DNA of 51,800 nucleotides from Acidobacteriaceae bacterium (GTDB lineage Bacteria > Acidobacteriota > Terriglobia > Terriglobales > Acidobacteriaceae), in the NCBI GenBank assembly GCA_003131635.1, contig PKVZ01000038.1, positions 2,178 to 53,977 of the forward strand, read 5' to 3'. Position numbers and translations under genes: made by a program. Below are positions 41,064-49,600 of the stretch, piece after piece (position 1 is the stretch's first letter; every line of letters starts with the position of its first letter). A model generated the notes under the pieces. The model searched no databases. It saw only the letters and a list, made by a program, of their open reading frames with translations, and was not told the origin of the DNA.

Positions 41064-42741
41064 GAGCGCCTCATTTCCAGATAAATCGGGTTCGAGTCAA
41101 TCAAGGTTGAAGAGCGCGTCCGCGATCCCGGGGCTCGGAGAGCCGAGGGGGGAACGAGTTATCTCCAGAAAATCCTTATACCGCAGATTGGGGTGGTTCG
41201 TCATTTTTCTTGTGGTGTTCCCGGTCGCGATGGTTTCGCCCGGCGCGGCGCAGGAGAGACCGCAGCTGAAACGTCCGGAGGAAACTCCGCCGGAAAAGCC
41301 TCCCGAAAAGAAGAAACCGAAAAAGGGTAAAGAGCCGCGAGCAGTGGGGATATTGGAGCTGAACAGCAGCGGAAAAGGGACGCTGGTTCCGGTCGCAATT
41401 CTGATCGACGGCAAGTTTTATGATGCCAGTGCGTACAAGGCGGATCCGGTGCCAATGGCGCTGGAATCGGGAACGGTGTATGAGGCTGAGGAGTCGGGAG
41501 ATTCGGAAGGCTTGTTCACGATTAACGGCGCGTTACACACCAAGAGTGCAGCGAGTGCAAATCCATGGGTGGGCACGGGAACTTACTTGCCAAAGGGAGC
41601 AGAGGCTCCGAAGACTACCCGCAAAGCGGAAGACGTGCCGGTGGGACTGGGCAACAGCGGGGATGAACCGCCGCGGCTGACCAGGAAAAATGCGTCCAAG
41701 CCAGCGGCGGGTTCGGACGCGGGTTCTGCCGGGGGCAGCAACTCGGGTTCAGCAAGCTCAGGATCGTCAGATAAGACGAGCGGCACGGCTTCGGGATCTT
41801 CGCAGCCGGCAAGTGGTTCGTCGACTGGATCAAAGTCGGGACAAGACGCGGCAAAGGGCGCGAATGCGCCGGCTGCGGACAAGGCTGCGGATTCGAGTGG
41901 CAAAGAAGCGACGCCTGCGGGGCCCACGGGTGCGGATAAGGGGACGAACCGGTCGGCAGGACAGTCATCAGGTCAAACGTCTTTAGATCAGAGCTCGGGA
42001 GATTACTATCGGCCACAGTTGCGGCGGGGTAAGCCGACGGCGGCCGCGCCGCCCGACGAAGCGGATGAAGTATCGGCTGCGAAAAAAGACGGAAAGGCAG
42101 ACACTGGGGGAGCATCCAGCCGTGCAAGCGCGGGGCCGTTGCGGATGGTGGCTGCAATATCCGATGAAGCGGGACCGGATCCGCAATCCTATAAGTTTTT
42201 TTGGAAAAGTGGCGAAGAAGAAGAGCGGCGGAATCAAATGTTGGCTGCGGCGGGGGATGAGGTCAGGGCTTATGTAGCGGCGCTGGCCAAGAATCAGATT
42301 TCGGCGCGGCCGGTCGCTCCCAAGGCGGCGGCCGGGAGCCACAAGGCGCTGGCAAAGCAGGCGCAGCCAGTGTTTGAGAATATTCAATTTCATGGGTTTG
42401 ATGTGTGGCTCACCGATCAGCCGGTGATGATTTTGAGCGCGGAAGCGCACATTCCCGCGGCTCCCGGGGCACCCGCTGCGGCGACCGAGCCGTATAGCGT
42501 CACGCTAGTGGCGCGAACCGACATCTATGGCAACTTGCGCAAATTGTATTCGGGCGTGACCGACAAATTTCATCTGGACGTGACGCCGCGGCTGGAACTG
42601 ATTGACGCGGTGGATGCGGATGGGGATGGGCGCGCGGAATTGCTATTTCACGAGACTACGGATGCGGGTGGCGGGTACGTGATTTACCGTGCGACCCCGG
42701 ACAAATTATGGAAGATGTTTGACAGTTTGAATTCGGAGTAG
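41062..42741 (+). CDS. Secreted low-complexity hypothetical protein
   Basis: I take the ATG at 41062 (MSASFPDKSG) as start, which gives 559 aa with a long, basic N-terminal region before the hydrophobic signal (GWFVIFLVVFPVAMVSPGAAQ); a shorter start at an internal TTG near 41187 is also possible. After a P/E/K-rich segment (PPEKPPEKKKPKKGKEP) comes a first domain with VPVAILIDGKFYDASAYK. A 150-residue disordered linker rich in S, G, A and D follows. A C-terminal domain has SVTLVARTDIYGNLRKLY and VDADGDGRAELLFHE, an FG-GAP/calcium-loop-like motif. Likely periplasmic or surface protein; function unknown. Confidence 0.7.
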   Translation: MSASFPDKSGSSQSRLKSASAIPGLGEPRGERVISRKSLYRRLGWFVIFLVVFPVAMVSPGAAQERPQLKRPEETPPEKPPEKKKPKKGKEPRAVGILELNSSGKGTLVPVAILIDGKFYDASAYKADPVPMALESGTVYEAEESGDSEGLFTINGALHTKSAASANPWVGTGTYLPKGAEAPKTTRKAEDVPVGLGNSGDEPPRLTRKNASKPAAGSDAGSAGGSNSGSASSGSSDKTSGTASGSSQPASGSSTGSKSGQDAAKGANAPAADKAADSSGKEATPAGPTGADKGTNRSAGQSSGQTSLDQSSGDYYRPQLRRGKPTAAAPPDEADEVSAAKKDGKADTGGASSRASAGPLRMVAAISDEAGPDPQSYKFFWKSGEEEERRNQMLAAAGDEVRAYVAALAKNQISARPVAPKAAAGSHKALAKQAQPVFENIQFHGFDVWLTDQPVMILSAEAHIPAAPGAPAAATEPYSVTLVARTDIYGNLRKLYSGVTDKFHLDVTPRLELIDAVDADGDGRAELLFHETTDAGGGYVIYRATPDKLWKMFDSLNSE

Positions 42742-42743
42742 GG

Positions 42744-42800
42744 CATTCTCGGTTCTCAGTGATTGGGTTGATGGATCTAGCGAGAACTGAGAATCATTTT
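42744..42800. repeat. Palindromic GGTTCTCAGTGA / GAGAACTGAGAATC repeat
   Basis: CATTCTCGGTTCTCAG and CGAGAACTGAGAATC are inverted halves with a short spacer. It is related to the element at 17085-17220 and lies between two convergent genes, where it may act as a stop for both. Confidence 0.5.
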
Positions 42801-42803
42801 CTT

Positions 42804-43520
42804 TTAGGTTTCGATGCCTACGTAGCAGACCCTGCCTACGAGATAATCGGATGCGGATTTGCCCTCGTCCATGGTCATGATGTCGATGGGATAGGCCTGG
42901 TTGTGGGGGCGCAGAATCAACTGGTTTCCGGCGGTTTCCACGTATTTAACAGTGCAGGTTCCGTCTTTAAGGACGGCGTACATGTTGAACTCGCCCTTTC
43001 GGTAGGGCTTGAGGGAGTTGTAGTGGCGGTCGATGAGGAGTGTGGCACCGGGCAGGAGACGCGGGTACATGCTCATGCCTTCGCGGCCGTCGACTTTAAT
43101 GACAACGAAGCGTTCCCAATGCTCCCGATCACCTTCAGTTTCCGGCTTGAGCTTTTTGAGAAATGTTTTCTTGAACTTCAGAATCTCCTTGACGTCCATG
43201 CTGGTGATTAAGGGTTGGGTGGCGGCGATAGTTCCATCGGTCAGAAGGACATTCTGGAACTCATCATTACTGGGAGGCAAGATGGACGCGCGCTTATTGA
43301 CCTCAGAGGGATCGAGCAGATCAAGCACCGAGAGATGTTGAACGGCCAGGACGCGATCCATGCCCTCAAGGCTGAGTCCCCGCTTGCGATTGAGGAAGTT
43401 GGAGATGTGGGCCTGCTTGAAGCCCGTCTGTTGTGCCAGACGGAGGCCGGTGAGATCGCCTTCCTCAATGCGCTCCCAAAGAGTATTTCGGAGGTTGTCC
43501 TGCAGAACTCGGAATTTCAT
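42804..43520 (-). CDS. XRE/S24-type (LexA/CI-like) repressor
   Basis: The 238-aa protein has an N-terminal helix-turn-helix (RLAQQTGFKQAHISNFLNRKRGL, about 27-49) and a C-terminal S24/LexA-type domain. In the latter, Ser150 in GREGMSMYPRLLPGA and Lys192 in GTCTVKYVET are at the positions of the Ser-Lys self-cleavage dyad. The usual Ala-Gly or Cys-Gly cleavage site is not evident in the linker, so it may be a non-cleaving dimeric repressor. Its divergent promoter region carries repeated GCTATA sites and faces the phage-like cluster, which it probably controls (inference). Confidence 0.88.
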   Translation of the reverse strand: MKFRVLQDNLRNTLWERIEEGDLTGLRLAQQTGFKQAHISNFLNRKRGLSLEGMDRVLAVQHLSVLDLLDPSEVNKRASILPPSNDEFQNVLLTDGTIAATQPLITSMDVKEILKFKKTFLKKLKPETEGDREHWERFVVIKVDGREGMSMYPRLLPGATLLIDRHYNSLKPYRKGEFNMYAVLKDGTCTVKYVETAGNQLILRPHNQAYPIDIMTMDEGKSASDYLVGRVCYVGIET

Positions 43521-43529
43521 AGGCGGGAG

Positions 43530-43640
43530 TATAGCACGGGATATAGCAATGCGCTAATCAAAAAAGATTTCCACAGCCCTTTGGGTATAACGACCTTGAC
43601 TGCAAAAATCAAGAGCTATACGGTTGTTTCAGCTTATAAC
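43530..43640. promoter_or_regulatory. Divergent control region with repeated GCTATA sites
   Basis: TATAGC occurs at 43530-43535 and 43542-43547 (12 bp apart, same direction, next to the repressor start) and GCTATA at 43615-43620. The last overlaps a plus-strand promoter with TTGACT at 43596-43601 and TATACG at 43617-43622 (15-bp spacer). This suits binding by the S24-type repressor. Confidence 0.4.
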
Positions 43641-43670
43641 TCACTTTTGTTTTGGGGAGAGCGATCAGGT

Positions 43671-43910
43671 ATGGGCAGCATGGATAACTCGAACGAAGGA
43701 AAGACCTTCGTAGAATTTCGCCGAAAGGTGAGGGCGGCCGAGGTGCTGTCCGCGGCGATGGAGCACCTGCTGAAGACTTTGAATTTCAGTGGACGAATCA
43801 GCGTGGTAGTGCAAAACGGCCGGGTGTTAAAGTCGGGCTACGAGGAGGGATTTTTTCGGCAGCGAGAAGCTGGATCGATGCTGGCGGGCGGCACTTCGGC
43901 TGAAGTATAA
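43671..43910 (+). CDS. Small DUF2292/YezD-like protein
   Basis: The 79-aa product begins at ATG 43671 after a GGGGAGAG stretch. Its second half (EHLLKTLNFSGRISVVVQNG, RVLKSGYEEGF) resembles DUF2292/YezD proteins, small proteins with a helix followed by strands of unknown role. It is the first gene rightward from the S24-type repressor and is followed by a strong terminator at 43987, so it may be its own transcript. Confidence 0.6.
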   Translation: MGSMDNSNEGKTFVEFRRKVRAAEVLSAAMEHLLKTLNFSGRISVVVQNGRVLKSGYEEGFFRQREAGSMLAGGTSAEV

Positions 43911-43986
43911 GGCCGGAAGGCAAGCGGTGGCATTGCGACTGTTCTGAACAATTAAATAGCGCAAGCAGGTCGTCGTAAAAAAAACG

Positions 43987-44039
43987 AGCCCTGCGTTCGA
44001 TGTCCGCTCTGGGAGCGGGGATCGAGCGCAGGGCTTTTT
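43987..44039 (+). terminator. Strong Rho-independent terminator
   Basis: AGCCCTGCGTTCGAT and ATCGAGCGCAGGGCT form a stem of about 14 bp with a short inner hairpin (CCGCTC/GAGCGG) and T5 after it. An A-tract precedes it, so it could also stop transcription from the right. It ends the 79-aa gene's transcript. Confidence 0.85.
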
Positions 44040-44124
44040 GCTTCGGCAGCGGGCGTCGGTAGTCCAGCAAAAGCGTCACAACCGCCCAGGTTCGCAATTG
44101 CGGGAGCCGGGTTCAGGAGGAGTG

Positions 44125-44382
44125 ATGAAGGCGAAGGCCATTTCGACGGGCAAGTTGGGCTTGGAGTTGAAATATTGCGAACGGTGCGGCGGTTTGTGGC
44201 TGCGTCCGGTGGGCGGTGGGCAAATTTATTGTGTGGCTTGTGGGCGGGCGATGGCCGAACTGCCACCGGCGTCCTATGAAATACGGGACGTGAGGGTGCC
44301 GAGGGGCCCGAGGCGGGAGGAGGTTGACGGGTACGAGGGTGCGGAGGGAATAGGCCGGGACACGGTAGGAGGTGCGGCATGA
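44125..44382 (+). CDS. Small zinc-ribbon protein
   Basis: The 85-aa protein starts at ATG 44125 directly after AGGAGGAGTG. It carries a treble-clef or ribbon motif with Cys18, Cys21, Cys36 and Cys39 (YCERCGG ... IYCVACG), expected to bind one zinc. The C-terminal half is charged and disordered (RGPRREEVDGYEGAEGIG). The stop overlaps the next start (ATGA). Probably a nucleic-acid-binding or adaptor protein; no family recognised. Confidence 0.7.
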   Translation: MKAKAISTGKLGLELKYCERCGGLWLRPVGGGQIYCVACGRAMAELPPASYEIRDVRVPRGPRREEVDGYEGAEGIGRDTVGGAA

Positions 44383-44984
44383 CTCACCTTGTGGGATGCA
44401 TTGCGGCGGAGGGGGACGGCGACCGGGCGAAAGGGTTGGAAGGTATTCCGGTCCAACCGCAGGCGGAGGAGGGCAAAGGTTCGTGTTCCACGAACTGGCG
44501 TGGGCAGAACCTGCCGGCACACAACTTTCCGACAGAAATGGCTAACGGGGCTAAGTTGAGGATTGCGATGGAGCATGATTGGCAAGGCGACCCCGATATA
44601 TGGCTATACAGAAAGAAAACGACTGCTTTGCTGCGACGTTATATGCAATGGTCGCTGGAAGCGGGACGAGTGCCTTCGCTATTGGGCCGGGAGCTGTTCC
44701 GGGCGAAGATTAGCGCCTTTACCGCCGCGACGTTTGAGGCAAAGGTTATTTTTCTGCATGATATAGAGCGCTGTTTGGGGAGGTTGCAGAGTTTCGACCG
44801 GCAGTTAATCGCACGAGTAGTGCTGCAAGAGTATGACCACGAGGCGGCGGCGCGAATTCTGCAGTGTACCCGGAAAACTCTCGAACGCAGGCTGCCGGAG
44901 CTGATCGACGAACTGAGCGAGAGTTTGCTGAAAGCGGATTTACTAGAACGATTGCCCGACACGACGGAGAAGCGCCATGAGTAG
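44379..44984 (+). CDS. Sigma-region-4-like helix-turn-helix protein
   Basis: The 201-aa protein is coupled to the zinc-ribbon gene by an ATGA overlap. Residues 1-60 are low-complexity. From residue 75 there is a helical domain (TTALLRRYMQWSLEAGRVPS, then FEAKVIFLHDIERCLGRLQ) followed by a C-terminal helix-turn-helix (DRQLIARVVLQEYDHEAAAR, ILQCTRKTLERRLPELIDEL) similar to sigma-70 region 4. It lacks a visible region 2, so it is more likely a regulator or a minimal sigma-like factor. Confidence 0.6.
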   Translation: MTHLVGCIAAEGDGDRAKGLEGIPVQPQAEEGKGSCSTNWRGQNLPAHNFPTEMANGAKLRIAMEHDWQGDPDIWLYRKKTTALLRRYMQWSLEAGRVPSLLGRELFRAKISAFTAATFEAKVIFLHDIERCLGRLQSFDRQLIARVVLQEYDHEAAARILQCTRKTLERRLPELIDELSESLLKADLLERLPDTTEKRHE

Positions 44985-45119
44985 TGAAAACTTGAGGGAG
45001 CGAAAAATGTTCTCCCAAAATGTTGTCAAGAGGGGGAAGGGGGTGATTTTTGCGGAAGTATTTGAAAACAAACAGAAAATAAATTTCAAAAAATGTCCCA
45101 AACACCCTATGCTATGTGA
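44985..45119. other. AT-rich gap before the putative sRNA
   Basis: This short stretch is clearly AT-richer than the surroundings (AACAAACAGAAAATAAATTT). It holds no gene. It provides the upstream part of an extended -10 promoter at 45117-45125. Confidence 0.3.
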
Positions 45120-45196
45120 TATAATGGTTTTATAGAGTTAAGAAAAAAGAAATACTCTAATGAAGGCGCGCTGAGAAGCGCGCCTTTCGTATTTTT
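45120..45196 (+). ncRNA. Putative small RNA or transcription attenuator
   Basis: A perfect extended -10 (TGATATAAT, -10 box at 45120-45125) is followed 38 bases later by an intrinsic terminator: AAGGCGCGC-tgagaa-GCGCGCCTT at 45163-45186 with a broken T-tract to 45196. A second hairpin TAGAGT/ACTCTA (around 45133-45158) precedes it. An RNA of about 65 nt is expected from 45131. A minimal frame ATG AAG GCG CGC TGA lies within the terminator stem. It may be a free sRNA or a leader limiting expression of the genes to the right. Confidence 0.5.
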
Positions 45197-45410
45197 GGAG
45201 TCCGATGGGCTGCCGGGCTTGATAGATGCGGCAGGTTCGCTCCTTTTGGGGCACTAACATCCGAACAAATCCAAACCTAATCTGACAGCTTGCCGGAGAT
45301 TTCGATGTATTGCTTAGCGGGTTCACGGATGACGTGGTGGGCCCTGCGAGTTAAAGAGCGAGGCCCGCTTGCTCAGATTCCAAAGCGGCTGAGGGCCGAG
45401 GAGAAGTGGG
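45197..45410. other. Gene-free gap
   Basis: I see no gene, clear promoter or repeat in these 214 bases before the GTG at 45411. Confidence 0.3.
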
Positions 45411-45956
45411 GTGAGTGTTGGTCACAAGAAAATCAAAGGACAAGGCCGGGAGAAGAGCAGCACGCGCAGAAACGCTAAAGGGACTGAGGTGAGTCAGGCA
45501 GAGAAGACGGAAACGCCGCCGACAAGGGAACCCGCGGATTTTGCGGAAGTGCGGAAAAACATCGCGACCCTGGTGCGAATGTCGGCGAATGCGATTGCCG
45601 CTGCGTTTGTGGAAGCAGCCAAGAAGGGGCAAGTGGCCCCGGCGAAGTATTTGTTTGAAGCGGTGGGGCTGTATCCACCGACGGCAGAGACTCTGTCAAA
45701 CTCCGAGAATTCGCTGGCTTATACATTGCTAAAGCGGATGGGGTTGCCGACGGAGCCGGTGATTTGTGAAGAAGATCTGCCACCGGCAGCGACGAGAGCA
45801 GCGGGGCCAGCAACGCGGGGAGCGGGGGCGCGGGAAGAGAATTGGGAAGACGACAATTGGGAAAATAAGGTCAGCGTGATCAGAAAACCGAGCGAATCAA
45901 ATGAAAGTCAGGGACTGGCGCGGCGGCACGAAGACAGCGAGGATGCCGTAGAATGA
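45411..45956 (+). CDS. Unrecognised 181-aa protein of the phage-like cluster
   Basis: The GTG at 45411 follows GGAGAAGTGGG. The N-terminus is basic (MSVGHKKIKGQGREKSSTRR), then a helical core follows (FAEVRKNIATLVRMSANAIA, AAFVEAAKKGQVAPAKYLFE) with AVGLYPPTAETLSNSENSLA. The end is acidic and disordered. Size, charge and helical core would suit a small DNA-packaging or scaffold-like phage protein, but I cannot name a family. Coupled to the phosphatase gene by an ATGA overlap. Confidence 0.55.
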   Translation: MSVGHKKIKGQGREKSSTRRNAKGTEVSQAEKTETPPTREPADFAEVRKNIATLVRMSANAIAAAFVEAAKKGQVAPAKYLFEAVGLYPPTAETLSNSENSLAYTLLKRMGLPTEPVICEEDLPPAATRAAGPATRGAGAREENWEDDNWENKVSVIRKPSESNESQGLARRHEDSEDAVE

Positions 45957-46576
45957 ACCGGAGTCACGATACCGGAGCGATGAGTCGAGCGCCTGGGATC
46001 TCGATTTCGCCACGTGTGGGATCGAGTGGGAAGAAGCGGCTTGCAGCGATTTCTGCGGCGCTAGGTCCGGAGATCGGAACTTCAGGTGAGAATACCGAGG
46101 GGAGAAAGGTCCGGGTTACACGGCTTAAGATGGGGATCGACATCACGTGGGTGACGGACCGGATTGGAGTGGGCGGCGGAATCTGGACGAGGGAGAACAT
46201 GGCGGCAGTGGCGCGCGCGGGAATCACGCACATCATCGACATGCAGATCGAGTTCGATGACACGCTATTGGGGGGACCGCATGGAATCGCGGTTTGTTGG
46301 AATCCGGTGGATGACGATTTTGAGCCGAAGCCGGCGGAGGTGTTCGCGCGGGGCGTAGAGTTTGCGCTGGCAGCGTTGGAACAGGACGAAACCAAGTTGT
46401 TCGTGCATTGCGCGGCGGGAGTACACCGTGCGCCGATGATGACGCTGGCACTGCTGGCCGTGATGGGATGGACGATAGAAGATGCGATGGAACTAATTGA
46501 GGGGCGACGGCCTGTGGCGGACTTTGCCGAGGTTTATGTGAGGAGCGTGGAAGAATTCTTGCGGGGACGGAGTTGA
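45953..46576 (+). CDS. Dual-specificity (cysteine-based) protein phosphatase
   Basis: The 207-aa protein has a poorly ordered N-terminus (1-59) and a DSP domain. The P-loop is HCAAGVHRAP with nucleophile Cys153 and Arg159, matching HCxxGxxR. The general acid is probably one of the Asp residues in CWNPVDDDFEPKP (about 120-122). The recognition loop begins WVTDRIGVGGG. It may remove phosphate from Ser/Thr/Tyr or non-protein substrates. An alternative start at the ATG of residue 60 would leave just the domain. Its location between a phage-like gene and a giant fibre gene is unusual. Confidence 0.85.
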   Translation: MNRSHDTGAMSRAPGISISPRVGSSGKKRLAAISAALGPEIGTSGENTEGRKVRVTRLKMGIDITWVTDRIGVGGGIWTRENMAAVARAGITHIIDMQIEFDDTLLGGPHGIAVCWNPVDDDFEPKPAEVFARGVEFALAALEQDETKLFVHCAAGVHRAPMMTLALLAVMGWTIEDAMELIEGRRPVADFAEVYVRSVEEFLRGRS

Positions 46577-46605
46577 AAAAGATCGCTTCGGCGGGGCTCA
46601 AGACA

Positions 46606-46664
46606 GGCCTTCGACTGCGGTTGTGCTTCGCGTTCGCAAAGTACAAGCTTCGCTCAGGGTTACA
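46606..46664. repeat. Intergenic repeat family C, long copy
   Basis: CCTTCGACTGCGG and GCTTCGCTCAGGGTTAC flank an inner fold-back (GTGCTTCGC-gttc-GCAAAGTAC). It fills most of the gap between the phosphatase and fibre genes. Confidence 0.55.
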
Positions 46665-46686
46665 AGATTGAGTGTGAGGAGGAAGT

Positions 46687-49600
46687 ATGTTTCAGGCACG
46701 CCGTCCAGCGGGGCGGCTTTTTTATTTGGTAGTGGCGGTGGTGGTGGCGGCATGGGGCGTCCGGCCTGCGGCGTGTGCAGAAGGTTCCGCGGGGAAAGCG
46801 GAGAAGCCAGCTATTTCCCCAGAGGCGGAGCCACGCGCGAAGGGACCCGCAGCGCGCGCGGCTTCGCCCTCCCCCCAGAGCGGTGGGGGGCTAACGAGCG
46901 TGATCGACACGGTTTACATGGCGGATGGATCGGCGGCACAAGGTGTGCTGGTGATTACGTGGCCGGCATTTGTGACGGCGAGCGGGGCTGGGGTGGCTCC
47001 GGGAGTATTGAATGTGACGCTGGGAACGGGCGGGGCTTTGAATGCTGCGCTGGAGCCGAACGCGGGAGCGACGCCTGCGAGTGTGTACTACACCGTGGTT
47101 TACCAGTTGGAGCCAGGAGAGGTGCGAACGGAGTATTGGGTGGTGCCGACAAGTTCTCCGGCAACTCTGGCCCAGGTGCGGACGACGCCGGGAACGGGAA
47201 CGGCGGCGCAGCCAGTCTCCATGCAGTACGTGAACACGGCGCTGGCAGCGAAGGCGAACGATAACGCGGTGGTGCACTTGGCAGGGACGGAGACGGTGAC
47301 AGGGACGAAGAGTTTTTCGGAGCCGCCAAATGTGCCGACGCCGGTAAATACGGGAGACGTGGCGAACAAGTCGTATGTGGATAATTCGGTGGCTGCGGTA
47401 GGAGCGGGAAATTATCTTGCGACGGCGGGCGGAGCGATGACGGGGCCGTTGACTTTGAGTGGCAATCCAACCGCCCCACTGCAGGCTGCCGCCAAACAGT
47501 ATGTGGATTCAAGCGTGGCGGCGAAGGCGGACCTGGTGAGTGGGTTGGTGCCGACAGATGAGTTGGGCAGCGGAACGGCTTCGGGATTGAATTGCCTGCT
47601 GGGAAGCGGGGTGTGGGGACCTTGCGGATCGAGTGCGAATGCGACAGCGATTCAGAGCGTGCCGGTCGCGGTGGGTGCTCCAGCGAACGGGCAGGTGCTG
47701 GCCTACTCATCGACCTCTGGGCAATATGCTCCGGCTACGCCGAGCGGCGGACCGGGTGGCGTGACGATAAGTCCGACGGGAAGCCAGAGTATTGTCCAGC
47801 CGGTGGGTTCGCAGCTGACAGTGAATAACCTGAGTGGCGTGCGCTATGTGACGGCAAGCGATAACTGGAGTGTGAGTCCGAGCGGGAGTTTGACGGCAGG
47901 GACGCAAGCAACGGTGACGCTGACGCCGTGTCCCACGGGGGTGGATACGTCCGGGTACTCGATGTACTACATCTACCTGAGTGTGCAAGGGACGCCGGAG
48001 CCGGCGATGGTGACCGGGGGGACATGCGTGGAGGGACTGGCATCGGGAACGATTGTCTTTACTCCGACATATTCTCATTCGGCGGGATACAAGATCAGCA
48101 GCGCGTCGGGCGGGATCCAAGAAGCGATCAACGATGCATGCGGCCTGCCTACCTCGGGAAACGCGGCCGATCCTAATGCGCACATTGTCTTGCCGGCGAC
48201 GGGTGCAAACTCGGGAGCGCTGGCGGTGTATGGAACAATATTTGCGCACTGCAGCCGCTCGCTGATTGAAGGGCACGGCACTCTACTTTCGTGCTCGACA
48301 CGGGACCGGTGCATATTTCTGGGCGACCAGGTGAATTCTAATCACTACGGGGCACTCACTCTGAGGGGCGTAAACTTTACTTCGACCGTGCATGCCGACG
48401 GCTGTCTGATCGCGAACACGCAGCGGCAATCGAATGTGGTGACGATCACTACGGTATCGGCCTGCAGCACGATTCAGACGGGGGACCGGGTGAACATTAA
48501 TTTCACAGACAACGTGGCGTACTGGGGCAACCACGGACCGGTGACGGTTTCGGGAACGACGATCACCTACGCACAGACTGGGGGCAACATAGCCGCGGTG
48601 GCGAGCCCGGGAACCATTGCGATTGAGAACGCGGCGATTGAAGACAACGTGATGCCGGGAACGATCGAAGACATCAAGTCTTCCTATATCGCCGGGGGCG
48701 GCATGTTTAACCAGTTCATTGTGGAAGATGACGACGAGGCGGCAACGATTCGCGGCCTGGATGCGGACGGGACGCAGGGCATTACGTGCACAGCCAACCA
48801 CTGTGGTTCGTACGTTTACGCGGCGAACTGGGGCGCACCGGTGATCTGGATCGACAAAGCGAACATCAGCCCGCAATGCGGGGGCAATGGAGTGACAAAC
48901 TACGCCAACAATGTGACGCGGGTGACGGACTCAGTGATGCAAGGCTTCGGGATGTGGGGTGTGGATACGATGACGATCCTGGGCAACTACGGGGGCACGG
49001 AGCTGGACAATATCTATATGGAGGAAGGCTCTGGGCCATGTACCAATCCGTATCTGGGCAGTTCTTTTGGTGCGACCGGGATCATTTATCAGGGCAATGT
49101 ACAGCCTCTGACGGTACGCGGCGGAGAACAGCCGGCGGGGCACGGAGTTTCGTTTGCTTTCAGCGGAACAGCGGGATCGACGCAACTGAACTATTTTGTT
49201 GTTGCCCACGACACGACTGCGGGAATTTATAGCGCGCCACTTTTTGCCGGGGTAACTTACACCAACGGTGGAGCGGGCAATGTGCCGGTGCAATGGCCGC
49301 ACATCCCTCCGCAGAGTCCCCAGGATACGGTAGTTTACGACATCATTCGGATGCAAACGTCGACCAGTCTTAGCGCGAATGCCCCCAGCTTTCCGGTCAA
49401 GGGATCGTGTACGGGAGGAAGTGTGACCGCCTGTGGAAGTGTAGCGACGAGTCAGGCGCAGTGCGCGGGTCTGGTTTGCACTTACACGGACGCGGGGGGT
49501 TCGAACACGGCAAGTTACGCGATCCAGGCCCTTAGTTGGGAACCGATATTGCCTTTCTGGCCGGGGAGTGTGGTGTTTTCGGGAGATGGGTCGGGCAGCT

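Noticed and set aside
46623-47264. 213-codon frame at the start of the fibre gene in another frame
   Set aside because: Shadow of the giant frame starting at 46687, which has a signal peptide, a strong ribosome-binding site and recognisable repeats.
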